From assembly GCA_963825845.1 (NCBI GenBank), contig CAWGVL010000061.1, forward strand, positions 1 through 64,000: a stretch of DNA of 64,000 bases, read 5' to 3'. Below the pieces are notes generated by a model. That model saw only the letters and a program-made list of their open reading frames with translations, searched no databases and was not told the DNA's origin. The translations under genes and the position numbers were made by a program. This DNA comes from DASQDN01 sp963825845 (lineage in GTDB: Bacteria > Acidobacteriota > Terriglobia > Bryobacterales > Bryobacteraceae). Shown here piece after piece: positions 31,200-40,651 of the stretch. Positions within the stretch are counted from its first letter, which is position 1. Every line of letters begins with the position of its first letter.

Positions 31200-31943
31200 G
31201 TGGAAGTGCTCGCTGTTTCGAGCCTGCGGAAAGTCTATGCCGGCGCTGCCGCCGTCGACGATATCAGTTTTGCGGTAGGGCAAAACGAAATTGTCGGTCT
31301 GCTGGGACCAAATGGCGCCGGCAAGACGACCACCATCAATATGATCCTGGGCGTGTTGGAGCCGACATCCGGGGCAATCCACACCCAGGGCATCGATCTC
31401 GCGTCGCACCGCACACAGGCTTTGGAACGGACAAATTTCGCCGCGGTCTACGCGCCCCTTCCGGGTAATCTGACCGTGTGGCAAAACCTGCGTTATTTCG
31501 GTCTCATCTATTGCGTAAGCAATCTGACCGAACGCATAGATTCGCTCCTTGTTCAGTTCGATCTGGAGAAATTTCGTAACGTGAAATGCGGCGTGTTGTC
31601 TTCGGGTGAGCAGACGCGCGTGTGCCTCGCGAAAGCAATGTTGAATCAACCGCAGCTTTTGTTACTGGACGAGCCGACCGCCTCACTAGACCCGGCGACA
31701 GCTCGCGATATCCGGACACGAATTCGTGAATTTGCGGCGCACGGGAACGGCGGTGTTCTGTGGACTTCGCACAATATGTTCGAGGTGCAGGAGGTCTGCG
31801 ATCGTGTTCTTTTTCTGTCGCGCGGTAAGATCCTGCTGGAAGGCGATCCGAAAACACTACCCGCCGAACACGGCAAAGGCACGCTGGAGGATCTGTTTAT
31901 CACCGTCGCCCGCGAGCCACTGACGCTGGGTTCGGGAGAGTGA
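31200..31943 (+). CDS. ABC transporter ATP-binding protein
   Basis: A 247-residue ATPase of the NodI/drug-exporter type, starting at GTG 31200. Walker A is GPNGAGKT (residues 36-43), the signature is LSSGEQ (133-138), and Walker B is LLLLDEPT (153-160) followed by the D-loop ASLD. The switch His is present in LWTSHNM. It pairs with the permease 19 bases downstream; together they form an ABC-2 exporter. Substrate unknown. Confidence 0.93.
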   Translation: MEVLAVSSLRKVYAGAAAVDDISFAVGQNEIVGLLGPNGAGKTTTINMILGVLEPTSGAIHTQGIDLASHRTQALERTNFAAVYAPLPGNLTVWQNLRYFGLIYCVSNLTERIDSLLVQFDLEKFRNVKCGVLSSGEQTRVCLAKAMLNQPQLLLLDEPTASLDPATARDIRTRIREFAAHGNGGVLWTSHNMFEVQEVCDRVLFLSRGKILLEGDPKTLPAEHGKGTLEDLFITVAREPLTLGSGE

Positions 31944-31962
31944 CGGCGGGGCAGACCTCCTC

Positions 31963-32787
31963 ATGTTCTTTCTACGACGTCTATCGCGATTGAGGCGCAC
32001 GGCTGCGGTCGTGTTGCGGCAGTACTACTTACTCCGTAGCAGCCCGGCTCGTATTCTTTCGCTATTTGCGTGGATCGCGATCGATATCGTTCTGTGGGGA
32101 TTCATGAGCAGGTATCTGAATACTGTCGCCTCACCCGGGTTCAATTTCGTGCCTGCGTTACTCGGAGCGGTTCTGCTGTGGGATTTCTTTACCCGAGTTA
32201 TGCAGGGTGTAACGATGGCGTTCTTTGAAGATGTCTGGTCGCGCAACTTCCTGAATGTCTTCGCCAGCCCTATTTCGATCACTGAATATGTCGGAGGGCT
32301 GGTGCTGTCGAGCATCGGCACGAGTTTCGTAGGTCTTATCTTCATGCTCGTGCTGGCGACAACAGTGTTTGGCTTGCCCTTCTTTGTGTATGGTCTGGCG
32401 ATTGTGCCATTTCTGTTCGTGCTGTTTCTGTTCGGTATTGCGCTCGGAATCATTGCGAGCGCGCTGGTGCTGAGGCTGGGCCCCGCGGCGGAATGGTTTA
32501 TTTGGCCCATACCGGCGCTGATCTCTCCCTTTGCCGGCGTGTTCTACCCGCTGAGTACGCTTCCGGTATGGATGCAGACGGTCTCTCGCATTCTGCCGCC
32601 GTCCTATGTTTTTGAGGGACTGCGTACGACTGTGAAGGGCGGAGTCATTGCTCCTGAGTCGCTGGCTGTTGGAGGGTCGCTGGCCGTGATTTATATTCTG
32701 GCGGCGGGTTGGGTGTTCGCCCGAACGTACAGGCATGTGGTACGCACTGGCCTGATCGCGCGATACAGCGCAGAGAGTCTCAGCTAG
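31963..32787 (+). CDS. ABC-2 type permease
   Basis: A 274-residue integral membrane subunit with about six hydrophobic helices, among them ILSLFAWIAIDIVLWGFM, PALLGAVLLWDFFTRVMQG, GLIFMLVLATTVFGLP and AVIYILAAGWVFART. The spacing resembles NodJ-like ABC-2 exporters, including the loop ISPFAGVFYPLSTLPVWMQ that precedes the last helices. It is coupled to the ATPase upstream and overlaps the converging SDR gene by four bases. Likely exports a lipid, glycan or drug; unproven. Confidence 0.88.
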   Translation: MFFLRRLSRLRRTAAVVLRQYYLLRSSPARILSLFAWIAIDIVLWGFMSRYLNTVASPGFNFVPALLGAVLLWDFFTRVMQGVTMAFFEDVWSRNFLNVFASPISITEYVGGLVLSSIGTSFVGLIFMLVLATTVFGLPFFVYGLAIVPFLFVLFLFGIALGIIASALVLRLGPAAEWFIWPIPALISPFAGVFYPLSTLPVWMQTVSRILPPSYVFEGLRTTVKGGVIAPESLAVGGSLAVIYILAAGWVFARTYRHVVRTGLIARYSAESLS

Positions 32788-33533
32788 AGCCGGCCCAATC
32801 GTCCGCCATCGACTCGCAGCGCGGCGCCGGAGATGAAAGCAGCATCGTCGGACGCGAGATAGGCGATCGCGGCCGCGAGGTCTTCCGGTTTGCCGACGTC
32901 GGCTTTGTTCAGTTGCTCTTCTCCCGATTTGATATTCGGGTTGTTCCACAGCATTGGAGTATCCACAGCGCCGGGCAGAATCGCATTTACCCGGATCCCT
33001 TTTGCCTTTCCCTCTATCGACGCCGATCGTGTAAGTGAGACAACGGCCGCTTTGGCTGCCGCATACGAGCAGACCAAGGGAGTTGTCTCCACTGCATGTA
33101 TACTCGACACATTTACAATCGAGCCGCCGCGACGCATGTGAAGGAAAGCCTGCCTTGTGAAGAAAAAGGCGCCCATCAGATCAACGCGGAGCACCTTTAG
33201 CCAGTCATCCTCGGTCTGCTGCTCCAGTGGTTTGAACACCATGACACCAGCGTTATTGACAATTATGTCGAGGCCACCAAATCGTTGCGTGGCGGCGGCG
33301 ACCGCCGCCTGCACCTGCTGATCGTTCGAGACGTCGCACGCCACACCGAGCGTTCCCGATGATGTCGTCCCTTGAATCTCGTGCGCGACGGATCGGGCTT
33401 TGTTCTCGTCCAGATCGGCGACAACGACGTTGGCGCCCTCCGATGCGAGTCGCTTCGCCGTGGCGAGACCGATGCCGCTCGCTGCCCCGGTTACGATTGC
33501 GACCCGGTTGCCAAAGCGCGCTGGCGAAGCCAA
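32784..33533 (-). CDS. Short-chain dehydrogenase/reductase
   Basis: A 249-residue classical SDR. The Rossmann cofactor motif is TGAASGIG (residues 15-22), VVVADLD marks the end of the second strand and its Asp (Asp40) favours NAD over NADP, NNAG sits at 93-96, and the catalytic set is Ser143/144, Tyr157 and Lys161 (YAAAK). The C-terminal GRLGRL is preceded by ISGAALRVDGG. It converges on the ABC permease. Substrate unknown. Confidence 0.92.
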   Translation of the reverse strand: MASPARFGNRVAIVTGAASGIGLATAKRLASEGANVVVADLDENKARSVAHEIQGTTSSGTLGVACDVSNDQQVQAAVAAATQRFGGLDIIVNNAGVMVFKPLEQQTEDDWLKVLRVDLMGAFFFTRQAFLHMRRGGSIVNVSSIHAVETTPLVCSYAAAKAAVVSLTRSASIEGKAKGIRVNAILPGAVDTPMLWNNPNIKSGEEQLNKADVGKPEDLAAAIAYLASDDAAFISGAALRVDGGRLGRL

Positions 33534-33542
33534 GGGACTCTC

Positions 33543-35317
33543 CTATTTATGGGTTGCGGCATTCTTCTCCTCCACAACTTTGGCCCACTTAGCCGACAGA
33601 GTCGGGTTCGGGGGTACACCTGCGCCCCCGCGATAGACCATGGACGCGTGACTTGCGGCCTGAAGGTGCCCCGCCTCGGCTGCCTTGACCCACCACTTCG
33701 CAGCTTCAGCGTAGTTCTGTTCAACGCCCTTCCCGTTCGCGTACATCAGGGCAACCGCATTCTCGGCAGGAACGTAGCCCTGCTCGGCGGCCTCTAACGT
33801 GTTTTTGAATGCAAGGGCGGGGTTTCTAGCGCGTAGCCTGCCCGCTCGTGAGATTGCGGCCCAGGAGGTAGGCTCCGCCGGCGCAGAACAAATCAACTGC
33901 TTCCTTGCTGCTGCTCGCGGTGCGCCCATCGCAGACTTCGTAATCTTTCCGATAACCAGCAGCGCTGGTCGAAACCTCATCCAACCAGTGCTGCCATCCG
34001 CCTTCGGGCATCTTCCGCTCCGGCCGGCCGAGGTCTCCGCGAAATTCACTATCGCGAATGGGGGCGAGAGTGTTCGATGCCATCGTCCGAAGTTCCTCGT
34101 CTTTGTCATCAAGCAGAGTCACCAGCGTCTTGAAGAGTGCCGCATCCTGACGCGCGCCACTTAACTGAAGCCGGGCGGCCTTGATGATTGCATCGACAGC
34201 GGCAACCCGATCGGCGGTTTCGACTGCCTTGCCGGGATTCAGGGCGAAATCCACTAACGCGTTTTGAGCGGCTTCCGATCGCCAGTTCGCATTGAGCGCT
34301 AAGGCACGCATCGATGCACGCCGTACTTTGGCGGAGGGGTCGACGACTCTCTTTGCCAGCGCCGCGATTGTTTCCTCGCTGAAGATTGCATGGAAGCACG
34401 TTTCTGCCGCCGCCGCGCGCACAGCCGGATTCTCGGATGCGAGAAGCTTTTGCACGATTTCACCAGCCGGCGCACCGCCCACCAGCGCGAGATCCGAATA
34501 GTAGCCGTCAGCATTCGGCGCCGGAAGCGATCCGGCCGCGAATCGTTTCAGGAGTTTCGATTCTGCGGCGGACAACGGGAGATTCTTGTTCCGCAGGCGA
34601 GTCGCCCATGCGATTGCGTCATCGTTGCTCGGCGGGTGATATGTTCTCGCCCCGAGATCTTCGAACTCCCGATAGATTACGTGATAGCCCTTTGCGTTCA
34701 CGCGCGCGTACGTATCGCGCACGGTCGTCAGATGATACGAAAGATCACGGAGGCCAAGCACCATGTAGAATTCGGGCGCGTTCTTGAGCGGATCGATCGC
34801 TTCCGTCAGCTCAGACGGCATTTTCCACCATCCCCAGCTATACGTGATGCCGGCAGTGACCACGTTCGGATTCATCATTGCGTACTCGCCCGATATCTTG
34901 CCGCCTTCACCCTTGCCGTACATATACACACGGCGGGGATTGATCGGATACGTCTTTTTGGCCCACGCAATCAGGTTAGCGATCGGCTCATGGTCGGCGG
35001 CTCCGAACTTGCGGCCTTGCGGATGGCCGGCCAGCAAGCACGTACTGATCGCGTAGACCGAGCCGATTCAGAGCCTCACGTACCGGCAGGATTTCGTCGC
35101 CGGTCGGACGGTCGTGTTCCGGAAAACAAAGGATCAGCCCTAGTTGTTTGGCCGGATCCGTGTTGGCGGCGGGAGCAACGACGTCAGGCGCCTCAACTAC
35201 ATAGCGGATGATCGTCTTGCCATCCGCATCCTTTAACTCCGCCTCCGGGGAACTATATAGGGGTTGGCCAGCGGCGATAAAAACGAGCGCTGCAAGTGGA
35301 AGATAGGAATTTCGCAT
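33543..35317 (-). CDS. Exported hydrolase-like protein with HEAT-like and Sel1 repeats
   Basis: One protein of roughly 590 residues across frame changes near 35040 and 33840. A signal peptide (MRNSYLPLAALVFIAAG) leads an alpha/beta-hydrolase-like region (NPRRVYMYGKGEGGKISGEYAMMNP, where a GxGxGG stands in place of the usual GxSxG nucleophile elbow). HEAT-like helices follow (NPAVRAAAAETCFHAIF, DPSAKVRRASMRALALNA), then a Sel1-type C-terminus (AAEQGYVPAENAVALMYANGKG, NYAEAAKWWVKAAEAG). The Gly in place of Ser suggests a non-catalytic scaffold. Function unknown. Confidence 0.7.
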
Positions 35318-35397
35318 GGTCGTTCGAACTACACCAACTATATAACTTGTAGGTGTGCGATTTCAGGGCGATGGCTCGGATCGCGTACGGTTGAGTT

Positions 35398-35790
35398 ATG
35401 ACAACGCCTGTAGGACGGGGACAGCAATCGGGGTTAGATCTGCGGCAGCACTTCGCGTTGGAAAGAACCCTGCTCGCCTACATTCGCACGGGGTTGGCCC
35501 TTATCGGCGTGGGATTCGTTGTTGCTCGATTTGGGTTGCTCCTCCGTGAACTCGGGTTGCGCAGCGGCGCGCCGCAAGTTCCTGGTTTATCTGTCTGGTT
35601 CGGGTCAGCTCTGGTTTTTATGGGAGGAGCTATCGGCCCGATCGCGGTGGCTCATTACTATCAGCAGCTCCGGCGACTCAACTCCGCGATGGGATTACAG
35701 GAGAAGCCGGTAGCAATCGCGGTTACGCTATCGGTGGTGCTCGCGGCGATTGGTGTTGGCATGGCCGGGTATCTCATCCTGACCAAATAA
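35398..35790 (+). CDS. DUF202 (YidH-like) membrane protein
   Basis: A 130-residue protein with three membrane helices, led by the family signature LERTLLAYIRTGLALIGVGF, then GSALVFMGGAIGPIAVAHYY and VTLSVVLAAIGVGMAGYLIL. Length and topology fit YidH/DUF202. No function is known for the family. It is transcribed divergently from the HEAT/Sel1 gene. Confidence 0.9.
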   Translation: MTTPVGRGQQSGLDLRQHFALERTLLAYIRTGLALIGVGFVVARFGLLLRELGLRSGAPQVPGLSVWFGSALVFMGGAIGPIAVAHYYQQLRRLNSAMGLQEKPVAIAVTLSVVLAAIGVGMAGYLILTK

Positions 35791-35948
35791 AGTGGCTGGG
35801 CGGGTATGGATGCTCGCGCCAGGCAAAAGTCTGCCGGCCAGCCGTAGCCATTCCGGCCAAGAGAAGCTCTCGAGATGCCGAGCTTTGATATTTTGCAGCA
35901 CTTTGCAAGTTTGTTTCGTCTAAGCCACGGCACAAGGAGAGGCGAGTC

Positions 35949-36797
35949 ATGTCTTATTGGAGAGTGTTTCTCATTGCATTGCTGGGGGTGACGGCTTTCG
36001 GCGCCGAAGAAATTCAGGAGTTCCCAGCGTACGTGGATTCGGATTTGTGTGCGCACCTAATGCTGGGCCCCATCACTACAGCTCGCGTGGAGTGTAGTCA
36101 GAAGACCCACAAGGACGGTTCAAATTCTGTGGTTGTCAGGCTTCGGGACAACCTGGTTCTCGACCCGAACAAACAAAAGCCGTTCGATCCGCTGGTTGGG
36201 AAATTCGCGCAGGTCTCGGGCGAGGTCAAGTTGAAGGATGGAAAGCTGAAGTTCAAGGACGTCAAGGAGATAACGCCGGCCGAAATGGCTGCATCCGAGC
36301 AAGGACGTAAGGTGCTCGACGTACGAACTCACAAGGCGCCAGACGCGAAACTTTATGAAAAGATTCGCCACGAACTCGCCATGATGCCGTACATCAGCGA
36401 GTTCGATTTTATCTCCTTTGCACTGGATGGAAGCAACGTGATCCTTTCGGGCTGGACGGTCCGGACCACGAATCGAAGCACCGCCTATAACATCGTGAAA
36501 GACATTGAAGGCGTAGAGCAGGTCACAAACAATATCGACGTGCTGCCGCTCGGCAGCTTCGATATGCAGATTCGTGCCGGGGCTCGCGCTGCGCTTGCAC
36601 GGCACCTCTCACGATACTTCTGGGGCAGCGGCTCCGACATAAAGATCGTGGTGAAAAACGGCAACATAATCCTGCTCGGGAGCGTGTACTCGAAAGCGGA
36701 CTCCGATATAGCAACCATCCAGTGCAATGCCGTGCCGGGGGCGTTCAAAGTATTCAATATGTTGCGTATTACGCAGCAGGAACAAAAAAAGGGTTGA
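35949..36797 (+). CDS. Secreted protein with two BON domains
   Basis: A 282-residue protein preceded by AAGGAG at 35933-35940. A signal peptide (MSYWRVFLIALLGVTAFGAE) is followed by a beta-rich region, then a BON-like domain (KIRHELAMMPYISEFDFISFALDGSNVILSGWT with the KDIEGVEQVTNNIDVL loop) and a second BON (KIVVKNGNIILLGSVYSKADSDIATIQCNAVPGAFKVFNML). BON domains bind phospholipid or maintain envelope integrity. It is 25 bases upstream of a DUF3313 lipoprotein, so the pair is probably co-transcribed. Confidence 0.87.
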   Translation: MSYWRVFLIALLGVTAFGAEEIQEFPAYVDSDLCAHLMLGPITTARVECSQKTHKDGSNSVVVRLRDNLVLDPNKQKPFDPLVGKFAQVSGEVKLKDGKLKFKDVKEITPAEMAASEQGRKVLDVRTHKAPDAKLYEKIRHELAMMPYISEFDFISFALDGSNVILSGWTVRTTNRSTAYNIVKDIEGVEQVTNNIDVLPLGSFDMQIRAGARAALARHLSRYFWGSGSDIKIVVKNGNIILLGSVYSKADSDIATIQCNAVPGAFKVFNMLRITQQEQKKG

Positions 36798-36822
36798 TCA
36801 ATTGTCAGGGAGAGAAAACGCA

Positions 36823-37623
36823 ATGAAACCGGAGTTACTCAAGCATTTCTTCGGATGCGCCGGCTTGGCGTTGATCGTATTTTCGGTCAACGGCTGTTCG
36901 AGAAGCGCGCCGACTGGCGAACAGACGAAAGACCGGATAGAAACACGGGATGGTGTTCAGGTACACCAGATACCGGCGGGCAAGGAGTTCGCGGGCTTTC
37001 TGAACGACTATTCGAAACTGCACCCAAGTACCAAAGTCGAAGGGAACGCGCTCGCCTATGCCAGCACGGATGCGGTGAAGAACCTGCACAAGTACATAGC
37101 CGTTATCGTCGAACCGGTGCAAATCTATGTTGCGAGCAATGCTGATATCTCGAAGATGACGTCGCCCGCCCGAGGCGCGCTTGCGAACTACTACCGTGGC
37201 GCATTGACGGCTGCGGTGGCCGACGCATTCCCCGTGGTTGAAGAAAAGGGGCCGCTCGTTCTGCGCCTTCGAAGCGCCATCGTGGGTGTCGATGTCGGCG
37301 CTGAGACACCTGAGTCGGAAAGAACGGCGGAGGGCTCCGCAGCTCTCGCGAGGACGATCAATATTGGAAAAGTCGGAGTCGAAATGGAACTGCTCGATTC
37401 GGTAACGGGCGAGCAGATCGCCGCTTTTGTTGACAGAGAGCCGCTAGGCGAAGGAGCCGAAGTCGGTTCCGCCAACTTCTCGCGATACGAGAAATTCATG
37501 GCAGCGAGACAAGCGTTTGACGGATGGGCAGGCAGAGTAAGGACGTTTCTCGATGCGGCGCACGAGCTAACGGGCGAGGATGCCGCCAGAGCGGCTAAGA
37601 GCTACCGGCCGTACACGCAGTAG
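36823..37623 (+). CDS. DUF3313 lipoprotein
   Basis: A 266-residue lipoprotein with the lipobox in VFSVNGC and the DUF3313 marker AGFLNDYSKLHPS. Other family-like parts are NLHKYIAVIVEPVQIY, DAFPVVEEKGPLVLRLRSAIVGV, INIGKVGVEMELLDSVTGEQIAAFVD and the Trp-rich FDGWAGRVRTFLDAA. It is likely anchored in the outer membrane. Co-transcription with the BON protein suggests a shared envelope role. Function unknown. Confidence 0.85.
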   Translation: MKPELLKHFFGCAGLALIVFSVNGCSRSAPTGEQTKDRIETRDGVQVHQIPAGKEFAGFLNDYSKLHPSTKVEGNALAYASTDAVKNLHKYIAVIVEPVQIYVASNADISKMTSPARGALANYYRGALTAAVADAFPVVEEKGPLVLRLRSAIVGVDVGAETPESERTAEGSAALARTINIGKVGVEMELLDSVTGEQIAAFVDREPLGEGAEVGSANFSRYEKFMAARQAFDGWAGRVRTFLDAAHELTGEDAARAAKSYRPYTQ

Positions 37624-37893
37624 CGACTAAGCGCTATGCAGCGCAGAAGGCAAGGGCATTGCGTCCGGCGATCACAATACGCACGGCGGCACATGTAGTA
37701 GTCGAGACTTGACCTTGCGCATTCGCGTGTCCGATGAACTCACCACCGTCAGATGTCAAATCGGGATGTACCTTCCAATCAACGCTAATGACTTTTCGGG
37801 CAGTGTCGGTGTGTCGGGAACACTGCGGCGCGAACCTAACTGAAAAGTACAAGCTGACACACCGATTGCCTCTAATTGGGTCGCCGCGCTACG
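37624..37893. other. Intergenic region without a detected gene
   Basis: The space between the converging DUF3313 and M28 genes. No conserved frame, inverted repeat with a T-run, or known RNA feature was seen on either strand. Confidence 0.5.
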
Positions 37894-39462
37894 TCAGTGG
37901 GCTACAGCAGGCAATGGAATTCCTTTGCGTGGAATTGGGTTGTCCCGCGTCGCCGCATGGTAAAGGATTGAGGCGAGCACCGCTGCGTTGTGCATCAAAT
38001 CACCTGGTCGAAGCCGATCATAGCTGTCCATGTTCGTGTGATGTGTGGTGCTGCCGTAGTCCAGCGGATCTTGCAGCATATCGAAGCCCGGCAGTCCAGC
38101 CTGGTCGAAGGCGCCGTGATCGGACCCTCCGCCATTGCGCGGGGACACAGTAACCGTGCCGAGGTCTTCGAAAGGAGTAAGCCAAGCCTTGAATATGGGA
38201 CGGGCAGCATCGTTGTTCGCCGCGAAGATTCCACGAATCTTGCCCGAACCGCCATCGATGTTGAAGTAGCAGCAGAAATCCTTGTACTCGGCTGCTTTGG
38301 CATCTCCCAAATGCGTCCGGACATACTCGCGTGATCCGAGAGCGGCGGCCTCTTCCGCAGACCACAATGCAACTCTCACCGTGCGATCCATCTGTAGGTT
38401 GAGTCTCTTGAGAATACGCATCGCCTCGATGACCGTAGCGGCACCCGCCGCATTGTCGGTCGCCCCGGTACCGCCTGTCCAAGAATCGAGATGGGCACCA
38501 ACCATCACGATCTCTTCTTTCTTCTTCTCTCCGGGTATTTCGGCGATGACATTGAATGCGCCGGGCATATCCTCGTAAAACTTGGTACTGATATCAAGCT
38601 CCAGTTTTACTGGCAGCTTTCTTTCCAGAAGACGAACGATGCGGTTGTAGTGCTCCGCCGCAAGGATCATCATTGGCGGCAATTGGCGCCGGTCCCTCGG
38701 ATCATCACGGATCGCATGTGTGACCGTAATGATCCCACCTTGATTAATTCCCGTTCCCTCTGAGATCGGGTTGACCACGATCCACGCCAGTACCCCTTCG
38801 TCCTGTAGAAACTGGAGCAACTGTCTTCCAAGATCTCTGGTGTTGGTTCGCGAAGGTGGACGCTGAGCGGGGAGTCGTGGGCGTGGAACTGGTTCGGGCG
38901 CTGTCGCTTCACGTCGCAGATCTTCTTCAGTGAAACGGCGAAAAGATGGAGCGGCCTCCGCCAGCAACGGTCTGGGTGCATCGCCTAAAATGATCTTGCC
39001 CTTCAATTTCCCTTTGTACTGCTCCACGAAAGCGGCAAAGTCGTCGTCCGTTGGATTTTTCGGCACCAAAACCAAAGCTGCGTCAGCTTTGATAATGCTG
39101 CCAGTGCTAGCGGACCAGGCCAGAGGGGCTCCGATCAAAGGAGCATAGGACGGTTGGAGTAGGCTAATCGTAAAATGCTCAAGCGACCAAGCTCTGCCGA
39201 GCGCAGGAAGTTTCTCCTGATGAATGTTCGTGAGCTCGAGAAGCCGAAATTGATCCATTGCCCAATCTCCGGCCGCCTTGAAATTGGGCGATCCCAGAAG
39301 CCTCGGACCATACACATCGGTCAAGAAAAACGCGTACTCCATCACCTCGGAGTTTCGAAACGACTCCATCTTGATTCGCTGGATGGTGTTTAAGTCGACA
39401 GCTTCGGTCTGCGCAAGCAGGCTTAGAGGAAATGCGAGCAGCAGAATCCTTTCCATTGTCAT
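37894..39462 (-). CDS. M28 family zinc aminopeptidase, exported
   Basis: A 522-residue exported peptidase whose start at 39462 overlaps the upstream stop as ATGA. After the signal (MERILLLAFPLSLLAQ) and a PA-like insert (about residues 140-240, with APRPLLAEAAPSFRRF), the M28 catalytic set is complete: GAHLDSW, ATDNAAGAATV, SAEEAAALGS, NIDGG and THHTNMDSYD. These supply the two-zinc ligands and the catalytic Glu. It likely cleaves peptides in the periplasm or outside the cell. It is coupled to the DUF6249 protein and divergent from the ECF sigma factor, suggesting control by that system. Confidence 0.93.
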   Translation of the reverse strand: MTMERILLLAFPLSLLAQTEAVDLNTIQRIKMESFRNSEVMEYAFFLTDVYGPRLLGSPNFKAAGDWAMDQFRLLELTNIHQEKLPALGRAWSLEHFTISLLQPSYAPLIGAPLAWSASTGSIIKADAALVLVPKNPTDDDFAAFVEQYKGKLKGKIILGDAPRPLLAEAAPSFRRFTEEDLRREATAPEPVPRPRLPAQRPPSRTNTRDLGRQLLQFLQDEGVLAWIVVNPISEGTGINQGGIITVTHAIRDDPRDRRQLPPMMILAAEHYNRIVRLLERKLPVKLELDISTKFYEDMPGAFNVIAEIPGEKKKEEIVMVGAHLDSWTGGTGATDNAAGAATVIEAMRILKRLNLQMDRTVRVALWSAEEAAALGSREYVRTHLGDAKAAEYKDFCCYFNIDGGSGKIRGIFAANNDAARPIFKAWLTPFEDLGTVTVSPRNGGGSDHGAFDQAGLPGFDMLQDPLDYGSTTHHTNMDSYDRLRPGDLMHNAAVLASILYHAATRDNPIPRKGIPLPAVAH

Positions 39463-39968
39463 TCCGCCAATCTCCCGTCGATGGCCTGATACACGCGGTT
39501 CTTCTCTCCGTAATAAAAAATCAGATATGCAAGTCCAACACCTATCGGAATCAAAGCCATCAGTGTCCAGCCCTCCGGTACCGGCTTGACTTCGGTAGGC
39601 CCCTTGGTATGCGCGAGGATTTCCTTTATCTGATCCTCTGGGATGCCAAAAGCACGGTACCTGGCCGCCTGAACGAACTTCTGCTCGGGTCCAACAGCTT
39701 CTCTTGTCGTGTATGACAACCCGAGCAAGAAGCCGGCCAGACCAAAACCGGCAAAAAGCCAGATCATTCCTCGTAGAAGGTAAATTCTCGGACCCCGTGA
39801 TTCTGGATTCTCCAGCAAAACTGGTAAGTCCACTCCCTTCTCGAGGGCTGCCATTCTCTCCCGGTGCTGCAATTCCCGGCGGCGATAGCGGAGATGAAGC
39901 GACCAAAGCAGCGTCACCAAGCACATCACCGTGAAGATCAGCAGCATGAATTCTGGAAATCGAAGCAT
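39459..39968 (-). CDS. DUF6249-like membrane protein
   Basis: A 169-residue protein with an N-terminal helix (FMLLIFTVMCLVTLLWSLHL), a charged loop with RRRELQHRERMAALEKGVDLP, and two further helices (GMIWLFAGFGLAGFLLGL, LMALIPIGVGLAYLIFYY). This pattern matches DUF6249 proteins found beside ECF sigma/anti-sigma pairs. It overlaps the M28 start and shares the divergent promoter region with the sigma gene. Function unknown. Confidence 0.8.
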   Translation of the reverse strand: MLRFPEFMLLIFTVMCLVTLLWSLHLRYRRRELQHRERMAALEKGVDLPVLLENPESRGPRIYLLRGMIWLFAGFGLAGFLLGLSYTTREAVGPEQKFVQAARYRAFGIPEDQIKEILAHTKGPTEVKPVPEGWTLMALIPIGVGLAYLIFYYGEKNRVYQAIDGRLAE

Positions 39969-40006
39969 CGGGCCCCTTTCACCTGTTGAGACTCGTTAGC
40001 GGATTG

Positions 40007-40037
40007 CCAGAGTTTCAAAAGTGGTTTGAAACTCTGG
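40007..40037. promoter_or_regulatory. Perfect 13-bp inverted repeat in divergent promoter region
   Basis: CCAGAGTTTCAAA (40007-40019) and TTTGAAACTCTGG (40025-40037) are exact reverse complements separated by AGTGG. The element lies 38 bases before the DUF6249 start and 51 bases before the sigma factor start. A dimeric repressor or a hairpin-forming operator is the likely reading. Confidence 0.5.
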
Positions 40038-40088
40038 TTCGTGCTCTGCTGGTCTAAAGATGGAGGCTTAGCGACTGACCGGAGCCGC

Positions 40089-40649
40089 ATGGATCACGAC
40101 ATTCACCAACTCCTGGACCAGCACCGCTGCCACGAAGCACTCGAAATCCTGGTGGAAAGATACAAAGACAAAGTATTCCGTCTCGCCTACGCGATGCTCG
40201 GGAACGAGGCTGCGGCGCATGATGCAGCACAGGATGTGTTCATACGCATATGGAGGGCACTGCGCAGCTACCGCGGCGATGCCGCTTTATCTACCTGGAT
40301 CTATACGATTGCCCGCAACACTTGCTTGACGGCACGGAGTTCCGCTCACTCCCGGCCCATATTCTCAATGGAGGAGCCTCGGATTCGGCTCCTTGTAGAG
40401 AGAACAAATACGATTCTTCCTTCTTTCTCCGGCCGCTCTGATGCCCCGGATGTGACGTCTCTGCTTGCGGCTCTCCCGCCCCAGTATCGAACCGTTCTGA
40501 TGCTGTTCTACTTGGAGGAGCGTTCTCAGGAGGAGGTCGCGACCATGCTTGATCTTCCTTTGGGAACCGTCAAAACGTACCTTCATCGCGCGCGCAAGGC
40601 GGTAGCTGCAGCTTGCGCGGGAAGCCGGAACTCTAAAGGAGGGGTTTGA
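40089..40649 (+). CDS. ECF RNA polymerase sigma factor
   Basis: A 186-residue sigma-70 family factor. Region 2 is RYKDKVFRLAYAMLGNEAAAHDAAQDVFIRIWRAL with DAAQDVF, then STWIYTIARNTCLTARSS. Region 4 is LPPQYRTVLMLFYLEERSQEEVATMLDLPLGTVKTYLHRARKAV, with a canonical helix-turn-helix. The start at 40089 (MDHDIHQLL) is chosen because the longer frame begins in the promoter region. It is followed at once by its putative anti-sigma factor, whose alternative TTG start overlaps the stop. Confidence 0.93.
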   Translation: MDHDIHQLLDQHRCHEALEILVERYKDKVFRLAYAMLGNEAAAHDAAQDVFIRIWRALRSYRGDAALSTWIYTIARNTCLTARSSAHSRPIFSMEEPRIRLLVERTNTILPSFSGRSDAPDVTSLLAALPPQYRTVLMLFYLEERSQEEVATMLDLPLGTVKTYLHRARKAVAAACAGSRNSKGGV

Positions 40650-40651
40650 TC

